Virus record (IMG/VR): IMGVR_UViG_3300037963_001896
Span: 1-60,251 of that record
DNA length: 60,251 nucleotides
Direction: 5' to 3' (one strand)
Source of the DNA: a virus
Notes under the pieces: model-generated
Told to the model about the DNA's origin: nothing
Seen by the model: the letters and a program-made list of their open reading frames with translations, nothing else
Database searches by the model: none
Translations under genes and position numbers: made by a program
In this document: positions 15,925 to 24,183 of the stretch, piece by piece
How positions within the stretch are numbered: the first letter of the stretch is position 1
How the letters are laid out: each line of letters begins with the position of its first letter

Positions 15925-16086
15925 TTACTTGTCCTTTGCTTTTCCTATATTCAAAGCCAAGAAATCTATGACTTTATATAGCTTAGCTAAAAGTTTATCT
16001 CCTTGTGGGGTTGGTGTAATTGCTGCTACGAAAGACGCAATAGCAATAATAGACGTAATCCACATAAATATGTTGATATATAGCAT
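15925..16086 (-). CDS. Small membrane protein (holin-like size)
   Basis: 53 aa: a hydrophobic helix at about 5-24 (IFMWITSIIAIASFVAAI), the motif TPTPQGDKLLAKLYKVID, then LALNIGKAKDK. This pattern recurs in phage genomes as a small membrane protein of unknown role. Strong ribosome site TAGGAGG. It immediately follows the CHASE2-cyclase gene. A holin or holin-regulator role is possible, but another holin is at 26346. Confidence 0.65.
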   Translation of the reverse strand: MLYINIFMWITSIIAIASFVAAITPTPQGDKLLAKLYKVIDFLALNIGKAKDK

Positions 16087-16108
16087 AAGTTCTTACCTCC
16101 TATTAACA

Positions 16109-17887
16109 TTATTCCATAAATGTGAATACTCTCAAAGGTTTTGCTTTACCTTTTACAGGCATAGGATCCAACTCTTGTAAGTAATAGCCACACAAAGATT
16201 CTGTCCGTTCACCTATAAGTATGTCTTTACCTGCTTCTTTAGTTGCTGACTCCAAGCGTGCACCACAGTTTACTGCATCTCCAATTGCTGTGTAATCGAA
16301 CCGTGATTCGCTGCCCATGTTTCCTATTACCGCTTCACCTGTGTTTACACCGATTCCGATCGCAATAGGGGGAAGTCCTTCAACTTGCAGTTCATTATTC
16401 AACTCTTTCATGTTTTTAACTATATCGTGCGCACAATCACATGCAGCTTTTGCATGACTAGGTATATCTAACGGAGCGTTAAATATAGCCATCATGGCAT
16501 CTCCAATGTACTTATCTACCATCCCACCGTGCTTTTGTACTGCTTCTTGTTGTGCTGTAAGAGCTTTATTCATTACGTACGTTACTTGTTCAGGTTCTAG
16601 CTTTTCAGACATAGAGGTAAAACCCCTAACGTCTGTAAATAAAAACGTAGCTTCTTTCTTTTCACCGCCTAACTTAAGTATATCTGGGTCATCTTGCAGA
16701 CGTTTTACCTGCCTAGGATCTAAGTAATGTTCAAATTGTTTCTTAATCTGCTGGCGAAGGAGTGATTGTTCTCTAAAGTTAAGCCAGAATTGCTGCCCTA
16801 ATATAAGCAACAGTGATATACCACTATAAGTAGTGTCTATTAATAAAGCTTTTTGACTTACAAGATACCACTCAAGTCCAGCTGTACTTACAAGAAGACC
16901 TGCAGCTCCAAGTGCCATGTACGCGTACGTACATTTACGCCCGAGCAGGAGACCCAATGTACACAAAACTAAAAATATAAGTAGCTCGTATACAAGCCTA
17001 TCTGCAGGTATTTGTGGGCTGTTAGGTAATAATAAACTCTCCGCCAGGGCTGCTTGTACGTGATGAGGGTTTAATAGACCGTCGGGCGTGGCTATTTGAG
17101 GCATAACACCAGCTGCTGTAACACCAATAAACACAAACTTTCCTTCTACCTGGGGGTCTTGTAACGTAGTTTTAGGTGTATCCACCCAAGAAATCCACTT
17201 TCTGCCGTATTTATCTGTAGGTATTACACCTAACGCAGGTATCCGAACCGCTTGTATACCACTTTCGTATGTTTTAATCTGATATGTTCCTTCCCCGGTT
17301 AAAACTTTTAGTACTTGTGTAGCAAATGAAGCAACCCAACCCTTGGGAGTTTGTACAATAAGAGGAACTCGTCTAACTAAGTTATCCACATCTGTTGGGG
17401 CTGATACAATACCTTGATAAGCCGCTTCTTCTAGCTGGTTTACGTTAGCTAAATGCCCTGACAATGTAATCATATCTACAGGGTTATCCCCAAGAACTAC
17501 AGTTCCATCAGTAGATGGATAGATTCGGTTTTCATATTCAGGTATTGCCAGTACGTTTGTGCCCTGCTGCAGACTCATTGCGAACTCGGCATCACCACCA
17601 AAACGATCTGCTTGTGGAAACATAATTACCCAACCCACGCCTAACGCTCCACGGTCGAGCAAGTCTGTTTGTATTTCTGCTAATCGCTGTCTTGGAAAAG
17701 GCCAACCGCCTTCTTTACTAATATCATTTTCAGTGATATCTAGTATTACAAAGTGGCCGCTGGGAGTTTGTTCTTGTACAAGTGCATCAAAGGTTTTAAG
17801 GCGAAGTACCTCTAAAGCTTTATAATCAAATATAAGTGGCAGTGATAATACTGCTACTGTAACTGCCCCTATTAACCACTTACTCAT
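16109..17887 (-). CDS. CHASE2-domain adenylate/guanylate cyclase
   Basis: 592 aa inner-membrane receptor-cyclase. N-terminal helix (4-20), periplasmic CHASE2 sensor (about 25-295), three transmembrane helices (about 300-370), then a class III cyclase domain (about 410-592). Catalytic residues are present: metal-binding Asp419 (LFTDVRGF) and Asp463 (YIGDAMMA), purine-recognition Lys459, Thr533 (DYTAIGD), Asn540 and Arg544 (VNCGAR). Lys/Thr at the base-reading sites favour ATP, giving cAMP. The start overlaps the FecR gene stop by 4 bases (ATGA). CHASE2-cyclase/FecR neighbours are known in bacteria; in a phage this is very unusual. Confidence 0.92.
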   Translation of the reverse strand: MSKWLIGAVTVAVLSLPLIFDYKALEVLRLKTFDALVQEQTPSGHFVILDITENDISKEGGWPFPRQRLAEIQTDLLDRGALGVGWVIMFPQADRFGGDAEFAMSLQQGTNVLAIPEYENRIYPSTDGTVVLGDNPVDMITLSGHLANVNQLEEAAYQGIVSAPTDVDNLVRRVPLIVQTPKGWVASFATQVLKVLTGEGTYQIKTYESGIQAVRIPALGVIPTDKYGRKWISWVDTPKTTLQDPQVEGKFVFIGVTAAGVMPQIATPDGLLNPHHVQAALAESLLLPNSPQIPADRLVYELLIFLVLCTLGLLLGRKCTYAYMALGAAGLLVSTAGLEWYLVSQKALLIDTTYSGISLLLILGQQFWLNFREQSLLRQQIKKQFEHYLDPRQVKRLQDDPDILKLGGEKKEATFLFTDVRGFTSMSEKLEPEQVTYVMNKALTAQQEAVQKHGGMVDKYIGDAMMAIFNAPLDIPSHAKAACDCAHDIVKNMKELNNELQVEGLPPIAIGIGVNTGEAVIGNMGSESRFDYTAIGDAVNCGARLESATKEAGKDILIGERTESLCGYYLQELDPMPVKGKAKPLRVFTFME

Positions 17888-18999
17888 CCTGAGTTCTGCT
17901 TAATAGTAATATTTGACCCGCCGCCATTAATAATAATTTGATTAGATTTCCCATCTTGTATAAGTATAACCGTATATCCCTGCGAAATGTTTAAATCCAC
18001 TCGTACTGTCTGACTTACAGATCTTCGCAAACTTAACATTTCTCCCTGGATAATAGTTGTAATTTGCGTTTGGGGGTCTTGTCCTATTTGTGTGCCTCTA
18101 ACTACTGTAGAACTAACATCGCTTTTTAACTCATCATCTTGAAGCACGTCTAGTTCTTCAATTACAGCAAGCAGATCTTCAAGAAAGTTAGTATCTAAAT
18201 AGTTTATATCTAGCTCGGTAAACTCTAAATCAGTTTCATTATCAAGAAAATCTTCGGCAAGAAAGTCTATATCTAAGTCATTAAAGTCCAAATAACTTGC
18301 ATTACTAGAAACAGCGTTCACCGTCTGTGCTTGTACGTCTTCTTCAGGAGGCGTTACAATTAACATGTTATCTATAAGCTCAAGTGTTATATCTAAAATA
18401 ACCGGTTTGCTAGGTGTAGTTTCAAACACACTTACAGTCGTAGCCTGGTAAGGTTTGTTTAACACAACATCGCCCATTGCAGTAGATACAAGTATTTCTC
18501 CTGAAGAAACACCATTAGCATCAGGTAGTAATATTATTAAAGATCTACCTAACTCATCTACGGTGCACGTAAAATCAGTCCCTCGAATTGCAATATTTGC
18601 AGTGGGAGTACGTATACTTATGTTTTCTTTACGGATTGTGTTTATTTTGCCAGATACATAACGGATGGTCCCGCTGGCAAATTGTAAAGCCATCTGTGAT
18701 TTAGATGGATCTGGGTCATAGATGTATTTATCTACAACAAGTTTAGAGTGCTCAGTTAAACGTACAACCGAATCATCTAAAAAACGAAGACCTATACGTC
18801 CATTACTAGTACGTACATCGTCCTGGGACTGTATTCCTAGTTTCAGTTCTGCATCATAAGGTTTATCCCGTATGACTTTGGCAAAACCTGTTAGTTCAGA
18901 TACATTCCCTATATCAACAACTTGTGCTAGTTCCGCCGTCGTTTTGAACGACGCAAACAGTACCGTTGTTGCCAGAAGAAATAATCTTAAGGTAGTCAT
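17884..18999 (-). CDS. Secreted FecR-domain protein with acidic repeats
   Basis: 371 aa. Signal peptide 1-22 (LFLLATTVLFASF core), FecR domain at about 35-180 (with TPTANIAIRGTDF), then two tandem ~21-residue acidic repeats (about 237-278: FNDLDIDFL / FTELDINYL). The C-terminal tail (331-371) is beta-rich and Gln/Asn/Gly-rich (ILIQDGKSNQIIINGGGSN), resembling curlin strands. It is not the anti-sigma form of FecR: no N-terminal cytoplasmic domain and no sigma factor nearby. Likely exported to the periplasm or surface; may be the ligand or partner of the CHASE2 sensor. Its signal peptide is encoded within the 3' end of the curlin-like gene (86-base overlap). Confidence 0.85.
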   Translation of the reverse strand: MTTLRLFLLATTVLFASFKTTAELAQVVDIGNVSELTGFAKVIRDKPYDAELKLGIQSQDDVRTSNGRIGLRFLDDSVVRLTEHSKLVVDKYIYDPDPSKSQMALQFASGTIRYVSGKINTIRKENISIRTPTANIAIRGTDFTCTVDELGRSLIILLPDANGVSSGEILVSTAMGDVVLNKPYQATTVSVFETTPSKPVILDITLELIDNMLIVTPPEEDVQAQTVNAVSSNASYLDFNDLDIDFLAEDFLDNETDLEFTELDINYLDTNFLEDLLAVIEELDVLQDDELKSDVSSTVVRGTQIGQDPQTQITTIIQGEMLSLRRSVSQTVRVDLNISQGYTVILIQDGKSNQIIINGGGSNITIKQNSG

Positions 19000-19639
19000 T
19001 ATCCAATGTGCTTTGCTGCTCTATGTTAAACGTCCTGCTATTACCTGTTTGATCTAAGTAAAAATAACCACCCGCATAACCATCTGCATCAAAAGTAAGA
19101 GTGTTGCTGTCACCATCAACATCAACATAATTTGTTGCTCCGTCATAATCAATGTCTATAGTAAATGTGTTGCTGTCACCTTGAATGATCCAATCTAGAT
19201 CTAAACCGCTAGCTAACGCATTAGTGCCCTGGTCAAAAGTAAATGTGTTACTTGACCCTGTTACATCAACATTCCAATTGGAATTATCAATACCGTAGGT
19301 ATTTGTAGGATCACCTTGAAAAGTAAAGGTGTTACTGTCGCCATCGAATTCAAAAAACCCTGTAAGTGAGTCTCCCCAAATATCACCCAAGAATTTATTG
19401 CTGTCTCCAATTTGATTTATATCTAGAGTTAAACTAGTGCCGTCTAAATCTAAAGGAGTAAGTGTGCCTGCAATCGAATTCAGTCCTCCTATAATATTCC
19501 CTGATCCTAATTGCTCTAAGTCTATATTAGCTGTCGCTCCTGACTGATCTATATAAATCTCGTTATCCGCTGCAAACGTAACCAAAGGAAATAACAGAAA
19601 GATACTAAGAAGAAGGCTCTTGCTCTTGTTCTTTTTCAT
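18914..19639 (-). CDS. Curlin-repeat (CsgA-like) secreted protein
   Basis: 241 aa: signal peptide 1-23 (cleavage near TFA-AD), then about seven imperfect repeats of the type G-D/S-SNTFTFD (IYIDQSGATANI, LDINQIGDSNKF, FEFDGDSNTFTFQG, VDVTGSSNTFTFD, IIQGDSNTFTID, VDVDGDSNTLTFD, LDQTGNSRTFNIE). Spacing of about 20-25 residues and Gln/Asn/Ser ladders fit the curlin beta-strand-loop-strand fold, here more acidic than E. coli CsgA. It ends with two cysteines (GTVCVVQ...TSC). Ribosome site GGAG. Directly after csgG, overlapping it by 35 bases; the obvious substrate of that pore. Confidence 0.75.
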   Translation of the reverse strand: MKKNKSKSLLLSIFLLFPLVTFAADNEIYIDQSGATANIDLEQLGSGNIIGGLNSIAGTLTPLDLDGTSLTLDINQIGDSNKFLGDIWGDSLTGFFEFDGDSNTFTFQGDPTNTYGIDNSNWNVDVTGSSNTFTFDQGTNALASGLDLDWIIQGDSNTFTIDIDYDGATNYVDVDGDSNTLTFDADGYAGGYFYLDQTGNSRTFNIEQQSTLDNDYLKIISSGNNGTVCVVQNDGGTSTSC

Positions 19640-20450
19640 CTTCTAATCTCCAAAAACCAGCGTTTTCACCCTCCTTGATTACTTCTAATACCGCTGTTTC
19701 GATAGCTGCACGTAATGCTAAATTTATAGATTCATTGCGTACTCTACCACTCTCAATTTCAACCAACTCAGTTCCTGTTGATATGAACCTAAAGACATCT
19801 TGACTTACCGAAGCACTTAAAATAGTCTTTGTAACCAAGACATCCAGTAATACTTTACCTGTAGCCACGGAAACAACGCGGAGGGAAACGGACACGGTGT
19901 CACGCCGATATTCTTTTGAGCCGCCAATCCCTAAATGACGTGCTCCTGCGCCTCCAGATTCAATATTACTCTCATATCCTACCACACCACCTTCTATTAT
20001 CAAACCAGCGAACAAAAGTGCGGGTAGTTTGTTCTTCTCATCAAACTCTTGGCGTGTGCTACGAATAAGCTGACGTTCTTTAGTAACGTGGTCTAAACCA
20101 ACCCGTTCGACAACTTCAAAAAATCCATTTTCGTTTGTTCCAGCGTGTTTAAGAGCGCGAATTAAATACACATACGGAGCTTGAGTAACTGCAGTAGAAA
20201 ATGTAGCAAACGAGCTGTTGCTTCTACGCTGACCTGTATCGTCCTTAAAACCATCTGCATACACAGCGACTACTGGTTTCTTTGTAGTTGCACTGCGCAC
20301 ATTCGCTAACTCAGTAAGAACAATTTGTTCGACTTGGGCTTCTTCTATGCGTTCAATTGGCCCTATGTTGTTTTCAATAGGGTCAAATAGTAACGCACAG
20401 CTAGAAAGTAAAGGAACCAATAGGAAGGGTAATTTCTGTAGTATTCCCAT
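19605..20450 (-). CDS. csgG: CsgG-type outer-membrane curli secretion pore
   Basis: 281 aa from ATG 20450, chosen because it gives a lipoprotein signal with lipobox LSSC (lipidated Cys18). An upstream in-frame start at 20486 would bury this signal. The body matches E. coli CsgG along most of its length: VAVYADGFKDDTGQ, FSTAVTQA, VVERVGL...ERQLIR, GGVVGYESN, GGAGARHLGIG, VSLRVVSVATGKVL, VTKTILS, VFRFI, AIETAV. The constriction loop between DTGQ and FSTAV is one residue longer than in E. coli, keeps the Phe, and lacks Tyr and Asn at the expected places. It should form a nonameric outer-membrane channel. Overlaps csgF by 50 bases. Confidence 0.93.
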   Translation of the reverse strand: MGILQKLPFLLVPLLSSCALLFDPIENNIGPIERIEEAQVEQIVLTELANVRSATTKKPVVAVYADGFKDDTGQRRSNSSFATFSTAVTQAPYVYLIRALKHAGTNENGFFEVVERVGLDHVTKERQLIRSTRQEFDEKNKLPALLFAGLIIEGGVVGYESNIESGGAGARHLGIGGSKEYRRDTVSVSLRVVSVATGKVLLDVLVTKTILSASVSQDVFRFISTGTELVEIESGRVRNESINLALRAAIETAVLEVIKEGENAGFWRLEDEKEQEQEPSS

Positions 20451-20940
20451 CAGCGTCTGTAATTTTAAGTGTGATATAGTCTCCATCTACTGAGTACTCA
20501 ATTGTGTTACCCATCAATTCTAACACACCGCTTTCGCTTGGCGTTTCTCCAAACAATTGTTCTACTAACTGCCTAGATAATTGAGCGTAGATTCTAGACT
20601 CTAAATTTCTAATAAATCTTGCAAGAGTAGTGTTTTCTTTCTCTCTTTCAAGTTCTTCTCGATAAGCTTTAATTTCTTCTTTAATCGCTTTTTTACGATT
20701 AAATTCTTGGTTTTCTATTGTGAGGTAGTGACTAGAAGTGCCTATGCCACTAAAAGAAGGGTTCTTAAACTTGTGCACCATTTCATCAGCGTTGAGCTGC
20801 GATGCAAAAATACCACCTAATAAAAAGATTCCAATAGCACAGATGATGTATAGAAGTCTTTGCTTATCCGCTTCTCTTTTCCTAAAAGCTAGTTCAGCGT
20901 TGCTGGGCCTTCCTCGCTTTTTAGTCTTTACGTTGGTCAT
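20401..20940 (-). CDS. csgF: CsgF-like curli assembly factor with atypical N-terminus
   Basis: 179 aa. From residue 52 it aligns with E. coli CsgF: MVHKFKNPSFSG corresponds to the pore-binding N-terminal peptide (FQFRNPNFGG), then a helical middle (ARFIRNLESRIYAQLSRQL) and a C-terminal beta part (YSVDGDYITLKITDADGNTTEI). Unlike E. coli CsgF it has ~28 basic residues, including KKRGRPSNAEL (AT-hook-like), before a hydrophobic segment (29-46). A signal-peptidase site at LNA-DE is possible. It overlaps the preceding gene by 20 bases and csgG by 50. Confidence 0.88.
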   Translation of the reverse strand: MTNVKTKKRGRPSNAELAFRKREADKQRLLYIICAIGIFLLGGIFASQLNADEMVHKFKNPSFSGIGTSSHYLTIENQEFNRKKAIKEEIKAYREELEREKENTTLARFIRNLESRIYAQLSRQLVEQLFGETPSESGVLELMGNTIEYSVDGDYITLKITDADGNTTEITLPIGSFTF

Positions 20941-21271
20941 CTCTATCTGCTTTTGCTATTTTATCTGTATCTATTAAGTTAGGTACTCCTAAAATTGTTT
21001 TAATCATCGTGTCCTGACGTATGATTTCGTTGTCAAGACTACGAACTCTATCTATCAAGGCTACCAGTATACCGTGCTGTGAGTCAAGTTTTGTGCCAAG
21101 ACGTTGTTCCATCTGCTCTATCTGTTGAGCTACTTTATCGTCTACAACGTCTAGTTTTGACTCCATTCCATCTACAATCCGTATCACTAACTTGTAGATA
21201 AACCAGCCTAGACCACCGGCCGCAGCTATAGGGAAGCCAACTTCGTTAATAAACTTAATGGCTTCTTCCAT
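20921..21271 (-). CDS. Membrane-anchored coiled-coil protein (holin-like)
   Basis: 116 aa: one transmembrane helix at about 10-32 (VGFPIAAAGGLGWFIYKLVIRIV), then a long coiled coil (35-95). Small phage proteins of this build are often listed as holin-like. It sits between the tail genes and the curli module, so it may be part of either. Ends by overlapping csgF. Confidence 0.65.
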   Translation of the reverse strand: MEEAIKFINEVGFPIAAAGGLGWFIYKLVIRIVDGMESKLDVVDDKVAQQIEQMEQRLGTKLDSQHGILVALIDRVRSLDNEIIRQDTMIKTILGVPNLIDTDKIAKADRDDQRKD

Positions 21272-21275
21272 AGAA

Positions 21276-21440
21276 TCACATATTTATAGGTTTAGCTCTT
21301 TTCTTCGCTTGCCTAAGATTGTCGCCCATTAATATACGACGTTTTACAAACGCACGCTTGTCCTGGGGAAGTTTGTTAATAGAACGCTGTTGTCGTTTAG
21401 ACACTTTGCTCTTTTTTAGTTTCATTCCTGGTCTTTTCAT
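21276..21440 (-). CDS. Small highly basic protein
   Basis: 54 aa, MKRPGMKLKK..., about one third Lys/Arg, no hydrophobic segment. Fits between the tail assembly gene and the coiled-coil protein; stop 5 bases before the next start. Very basic small proteins of this kind may bind DNA. No family recognised. Confidence 0.5.
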   Translation of the reverse strand: MKRPGMKLKKSKVSKRQQRSINKLPQDKRAFVKRRILMGDNLRQAKKRAKPINM

Positions 21441-21461
21441 ATTTTTATTCTACCATATTAA

Positions 21462-21722
21462 TTAAGAAGGTCTTAAAGGCCATGACCATTCGCCACATGT
21501 TCCATCTAGCGGATTAGTTTTTTCTTCGCTTACAAAATCTGAATGTGCCTGTAAAGTAGCTGGTAAATCTCTTAAAGTTGCCCTATAAGTAGCCCACTCA
21601 GCTTTTTTAGAATTTGATAAAGGGCTATCTGCAGCTTGAGTCCAATCTGATTTTTGCAACAAAGCGTTTCTCTTCTCTCGTATAGAAGCCCATATTTGCG
21701 TAAAATCAGTCATCCCTACCAT
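21462..21722 (-). CDS. Tail assembly chaperone (Phage_tail_APC-like)
   Basis: 86 aa with the hallmark sequence of the phage tail assembly chaperone family: REKRNALLQKSDWTQ, DSPL, KKAEWATYRATLRDLPA. This family follows fibre/tail-tip genes and assists folding of the neighbouring protein; here the stop of the 819-aa tail protein is directly upstream. Confidence 0.8.
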   Translation of the reverse strand: MVGMTDFTQIWASIREKRNALLQKSDWTQAADSPLSNSKKAEWATYRATLRDLPATLQAHSDFVSEEKTNPLDGTCGEWSWPLRPS

Positions 21723-21723
21723 T

Positions 21724-24183
21724 TTATTTATTTAACCCGTACACGTTTACTGTAACATCATAAAACTTATTACTACCACCTGTGTCATCAATAGCGCCAA
21801 ACACCCATACATAATATTGAGTGCTTGGAGCAAGATCTGCTTGAACAGCCAACTGATGCGCTCCTAATACAATTGCAGAACCTCCAGCAGATTTTGCTGT
21901 ATAAGCTACGTAATCTCCTAGTGTAGTAGAAGTGTAATTAGTAGATGAACTAGTAGCTCGCACAACCATAGCTAGTTCAAGCTCTTCATGGCCCGCTGTA
22001 GAACTACCACTAACATTACCCATACATTGTATGATATGTCTTCTATTACCACTGTAACCATAAGTAGTAAAAGTATAAGAAAGTAAAGGACTGCCCCCTA
22101 ATATAGTGCTACCTGCATATATTGCCGGTATAGACCCTGTTTCACCACTGTCGTTGCCCGTAGTTTGTGTAACACTAGCTATATGAGGAGGGTAATTATT
22201 ATCAATATTTCCAGAACCAAAAGCAGGTCTATATAATTCACTATAAACATATAAACTTAATGAAGCATAAGCTTGACCACCAATAGTTCCTATTGAATTT
22301 GCAAGAGATTTACCTGCAATATCTATACTATTAGCAGCAACACGATCAGCATTTAACGTACCTGTACTTATTGAGCTTGCGTTTATTGCTACTGCGTTTA
22401 CAAGAGTAGCACTAAGAGATCCGATTTGTGCTGCAGCGATAGAAGCATTTTTTATAAACGCTGTATCTATGTACACGCCCGCCGGGTTACCAGCTCCGTC
22501 TGTACTTGTAAGTACAGTAAACGGAACTATGTTATTGCCATGCGGGTTACGTATAGTTACCTGGCCTGCTTCAAATATTATGTTTGATGTAGAAGTATTG
22601 TTATTCAACGTGCCAGAACTATCTGCCATTAAGTACATACCAGCTACTGCGCCGTTAGCATTCACTGCTACACCATAGCCAGCTTGTGCAGACGTACCGT
22701 TAGTTAACGCGTTTTGTACTGCTGTTACCGAAGCAGTAGAAGCTTTTGTACCTAAAGCTGTGTTGGTGTTAGTTTCTAGCGTAGTTATCGCTGTAGCGTT
22801 TGCCGTGTCTGCAGTAGCACGAGTATTAGCTTCCGTAGTTATAGCAGCTTCGCTAGTTACATCACGTACTTCAACCCAGTTAGACCCGTCCCATCTATAT
22901 TGCTTATTAGCAGGACTGCTATTGGTATCAAACCAAATGTCTCCCGTATTGTTTGCGGTTGGTTGACTAGCTTGAGTAAACACCGTGGTTTTACCATCGT
23001 TAGCTGTATCTCTTACAACAACCCAACTAGACCCATTCCATCTGTACAGCTTGTTGTTGTCATTAGAATCTATCCAAAGGTCGCCAGTAGCTACAGCTGT
23101 AGGAGCATTGTTTTGTACAAAAGTCTGATTTTTATTGTCTACTGTACTAGTTAGATTAGTAATTGAAGTCGCATTAGCAGAGTCACCGTTCGCTCTAGCA
23201 GTAGCTTCAGAAGTTATAGCAGCAGCAATAGTACTAGAGTTACTATAACCAGTAGTAATTGCTTCTAGTTCAGTTATCTCACTAACACGAGCCGTATTCT
23301 CACTAGTTAAAGTTACTATATCACCTTGCGCTGAAGCTAAAGCAGCGGTAAGACTTGAACCTGTGTAAGACGCACTACCTACAATATTAACTAACGTAGC
23401 GTCTCGAGCTGCAACCCAACCATTATTAGCTGCGTTCCGGGTATACACTTGACCGTCGTCCGTGTCATACCAAATGTCGTTCGTGGTCAATGCATCTCCG
23501 CCATCACGTTGTGTAGGCGCAGAAGATGATTTAATAACCGTAGCTGCAGTACCAGCTGAACTGCTAATTAAAGAAGTTAGTGTGCTATACCCAGGTAAGT
23601 CAGCTAGCGTTTCACTTAAATTAGTCATAACTGCGGCTATATCAATAGATGTAGTGCCGTTACCAGAAGAACTATAAGCTCCAAAAACTTCTGCGTTACT
23701 TACATGACGCACCCAATAATAGTAAGTTTTGTTATACCCAACTTCTTCTGACCACACAAAAGCAGACGTAGTATCTACTTTTATTGCATCCCCTAATGAG
23801 CTGGTAGTACTTCGCCATACTTCAGTATTACCGAAGTTACTCATTTGTGGGTTATCCCAGGCTAATATAAAAGAAGTGTACGAAGCAGTAACACTAAAGC
23901 CTGTAGGTGTAGGAGGTATTGTAAAATCTGTATAGGGAGTAGTACCACCGAAGTCTGTTACACCCGTGCCCGCATTTGGATCAAAAGGATTGTCCAAAAG
24001 CTCTTGGGCCATACCACTATCAATCAACTCTCTAAGAGTAATAGCTCTATCTCGAGGGTCACCTCTACGACCAAGGCGTACCTCAAGTGCTTCTTTTACA
24101 GAGTTAGCAAACTGTTTTAGTTCTGGATCAGCTTTAGAAGGAACCTTATAGATAGAAGGGACTTTAGTACCTTTAGTAGCCAT
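21724..24183 (-). CDS. Tail tip/fibre protein with fibronectin III domain
   Basis: 819 aa. After a short N-terminal region comes a fibronectin-III-like domain (about 88-175; PPTPTGFSVTASYTSFILAW). A long Thr/Ala/Ser-rich helical-fibre region follows, with repeated units (DLWIDSNDNNKLYRWNGSSW, DIWFDTNSSPANKQYRWDGS: at least three copies of a D-I/L-W...YRW element, also DIWYDTDDG). A C-terminal beta domain is likely to bind the receptor. Related in plan to the central-fibre part of gpJ-type host-specificity proteins. Confidence 0.7.
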   Translation of the reverse strand: MATKGTKVPSIYKVPSKADPELKQFANSVKEALEVRLGRRGDPRDRAITLRELIDSGMAQELLDNPFDPNAGTGVTDFGGTTPYTDFTIPPTPTGFSVTASYTSFILAWDNPQMSNFGNTEVWRSTTSSLGDAIKVDTTSAFVWSEEVGYNKTYYYWVRHVSNAEVFGAYSSSGNGTTSIDIAAVMTNLSETLADLPGYSTLTSLISSSAGTAATVIKSSSAPTQRDGGDALTTNDIWYDTDDGQVYTRNAANNGWVAARDATLVNIVGSASYTGSSLTAALASAQGDIVTLTSENTARVSEITELEAITTGYSNSSTIAAAITSEATARANGDSANATSITNLTSTVDNKNQTFVQNNAPTAVATGDLWIDSNDNNKLYRWNGSSWVVVRDTANDGKTTVFTQASQPTANNTGDIWFDTNSSPANKQYRWDGSNWVEVRDVTSEAAITTEANTRATADTANATAITTLETNTNTALGTKASTASVTAVQNALTNGTSAQAGYGVAVNANGAVAGMYLMADSSGTLNNNTSTSNIIFEAGQVTIRNPHGNNIVPFTVLTSTDGAGNPAGVYIDTAFIKNASIAAAQIGSLSATLVNAVAINASSISTGTLNADRVAANSIDIAGKSLANSIGTIGGQAYASLSLYVYSELYRPAFGSGNIDNNYPPHIASVTQTTGNDSGETGSIPAIYAGSTILGGSPLLSYTFTTYGYSGNRRHIIQCMGNVSGSSTAGHEELELAMVVRATSSSTNYTSTTLGDYVAYTAKSAGGSAIVLGAHQLAVQADLAPSTQYYVWVFGAIDDTGGSNKFYDVTVNVYGLNK

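Noticed and set aside
15929-16180. 83-aa plus-strand frame
   Set aside because: Antisense to the 53-aa membrane protein and the end of the cyclase gene; no ribosome site, and the minus-strand genes have clear family features.
17884-18999. FecR as an anti-sigma/iron-uptake regulator
   Set aside because: It has a signal peptide instead of a cytoplasmic anti-sigma domain and no sigma factor or TonB receptor gene nearby.
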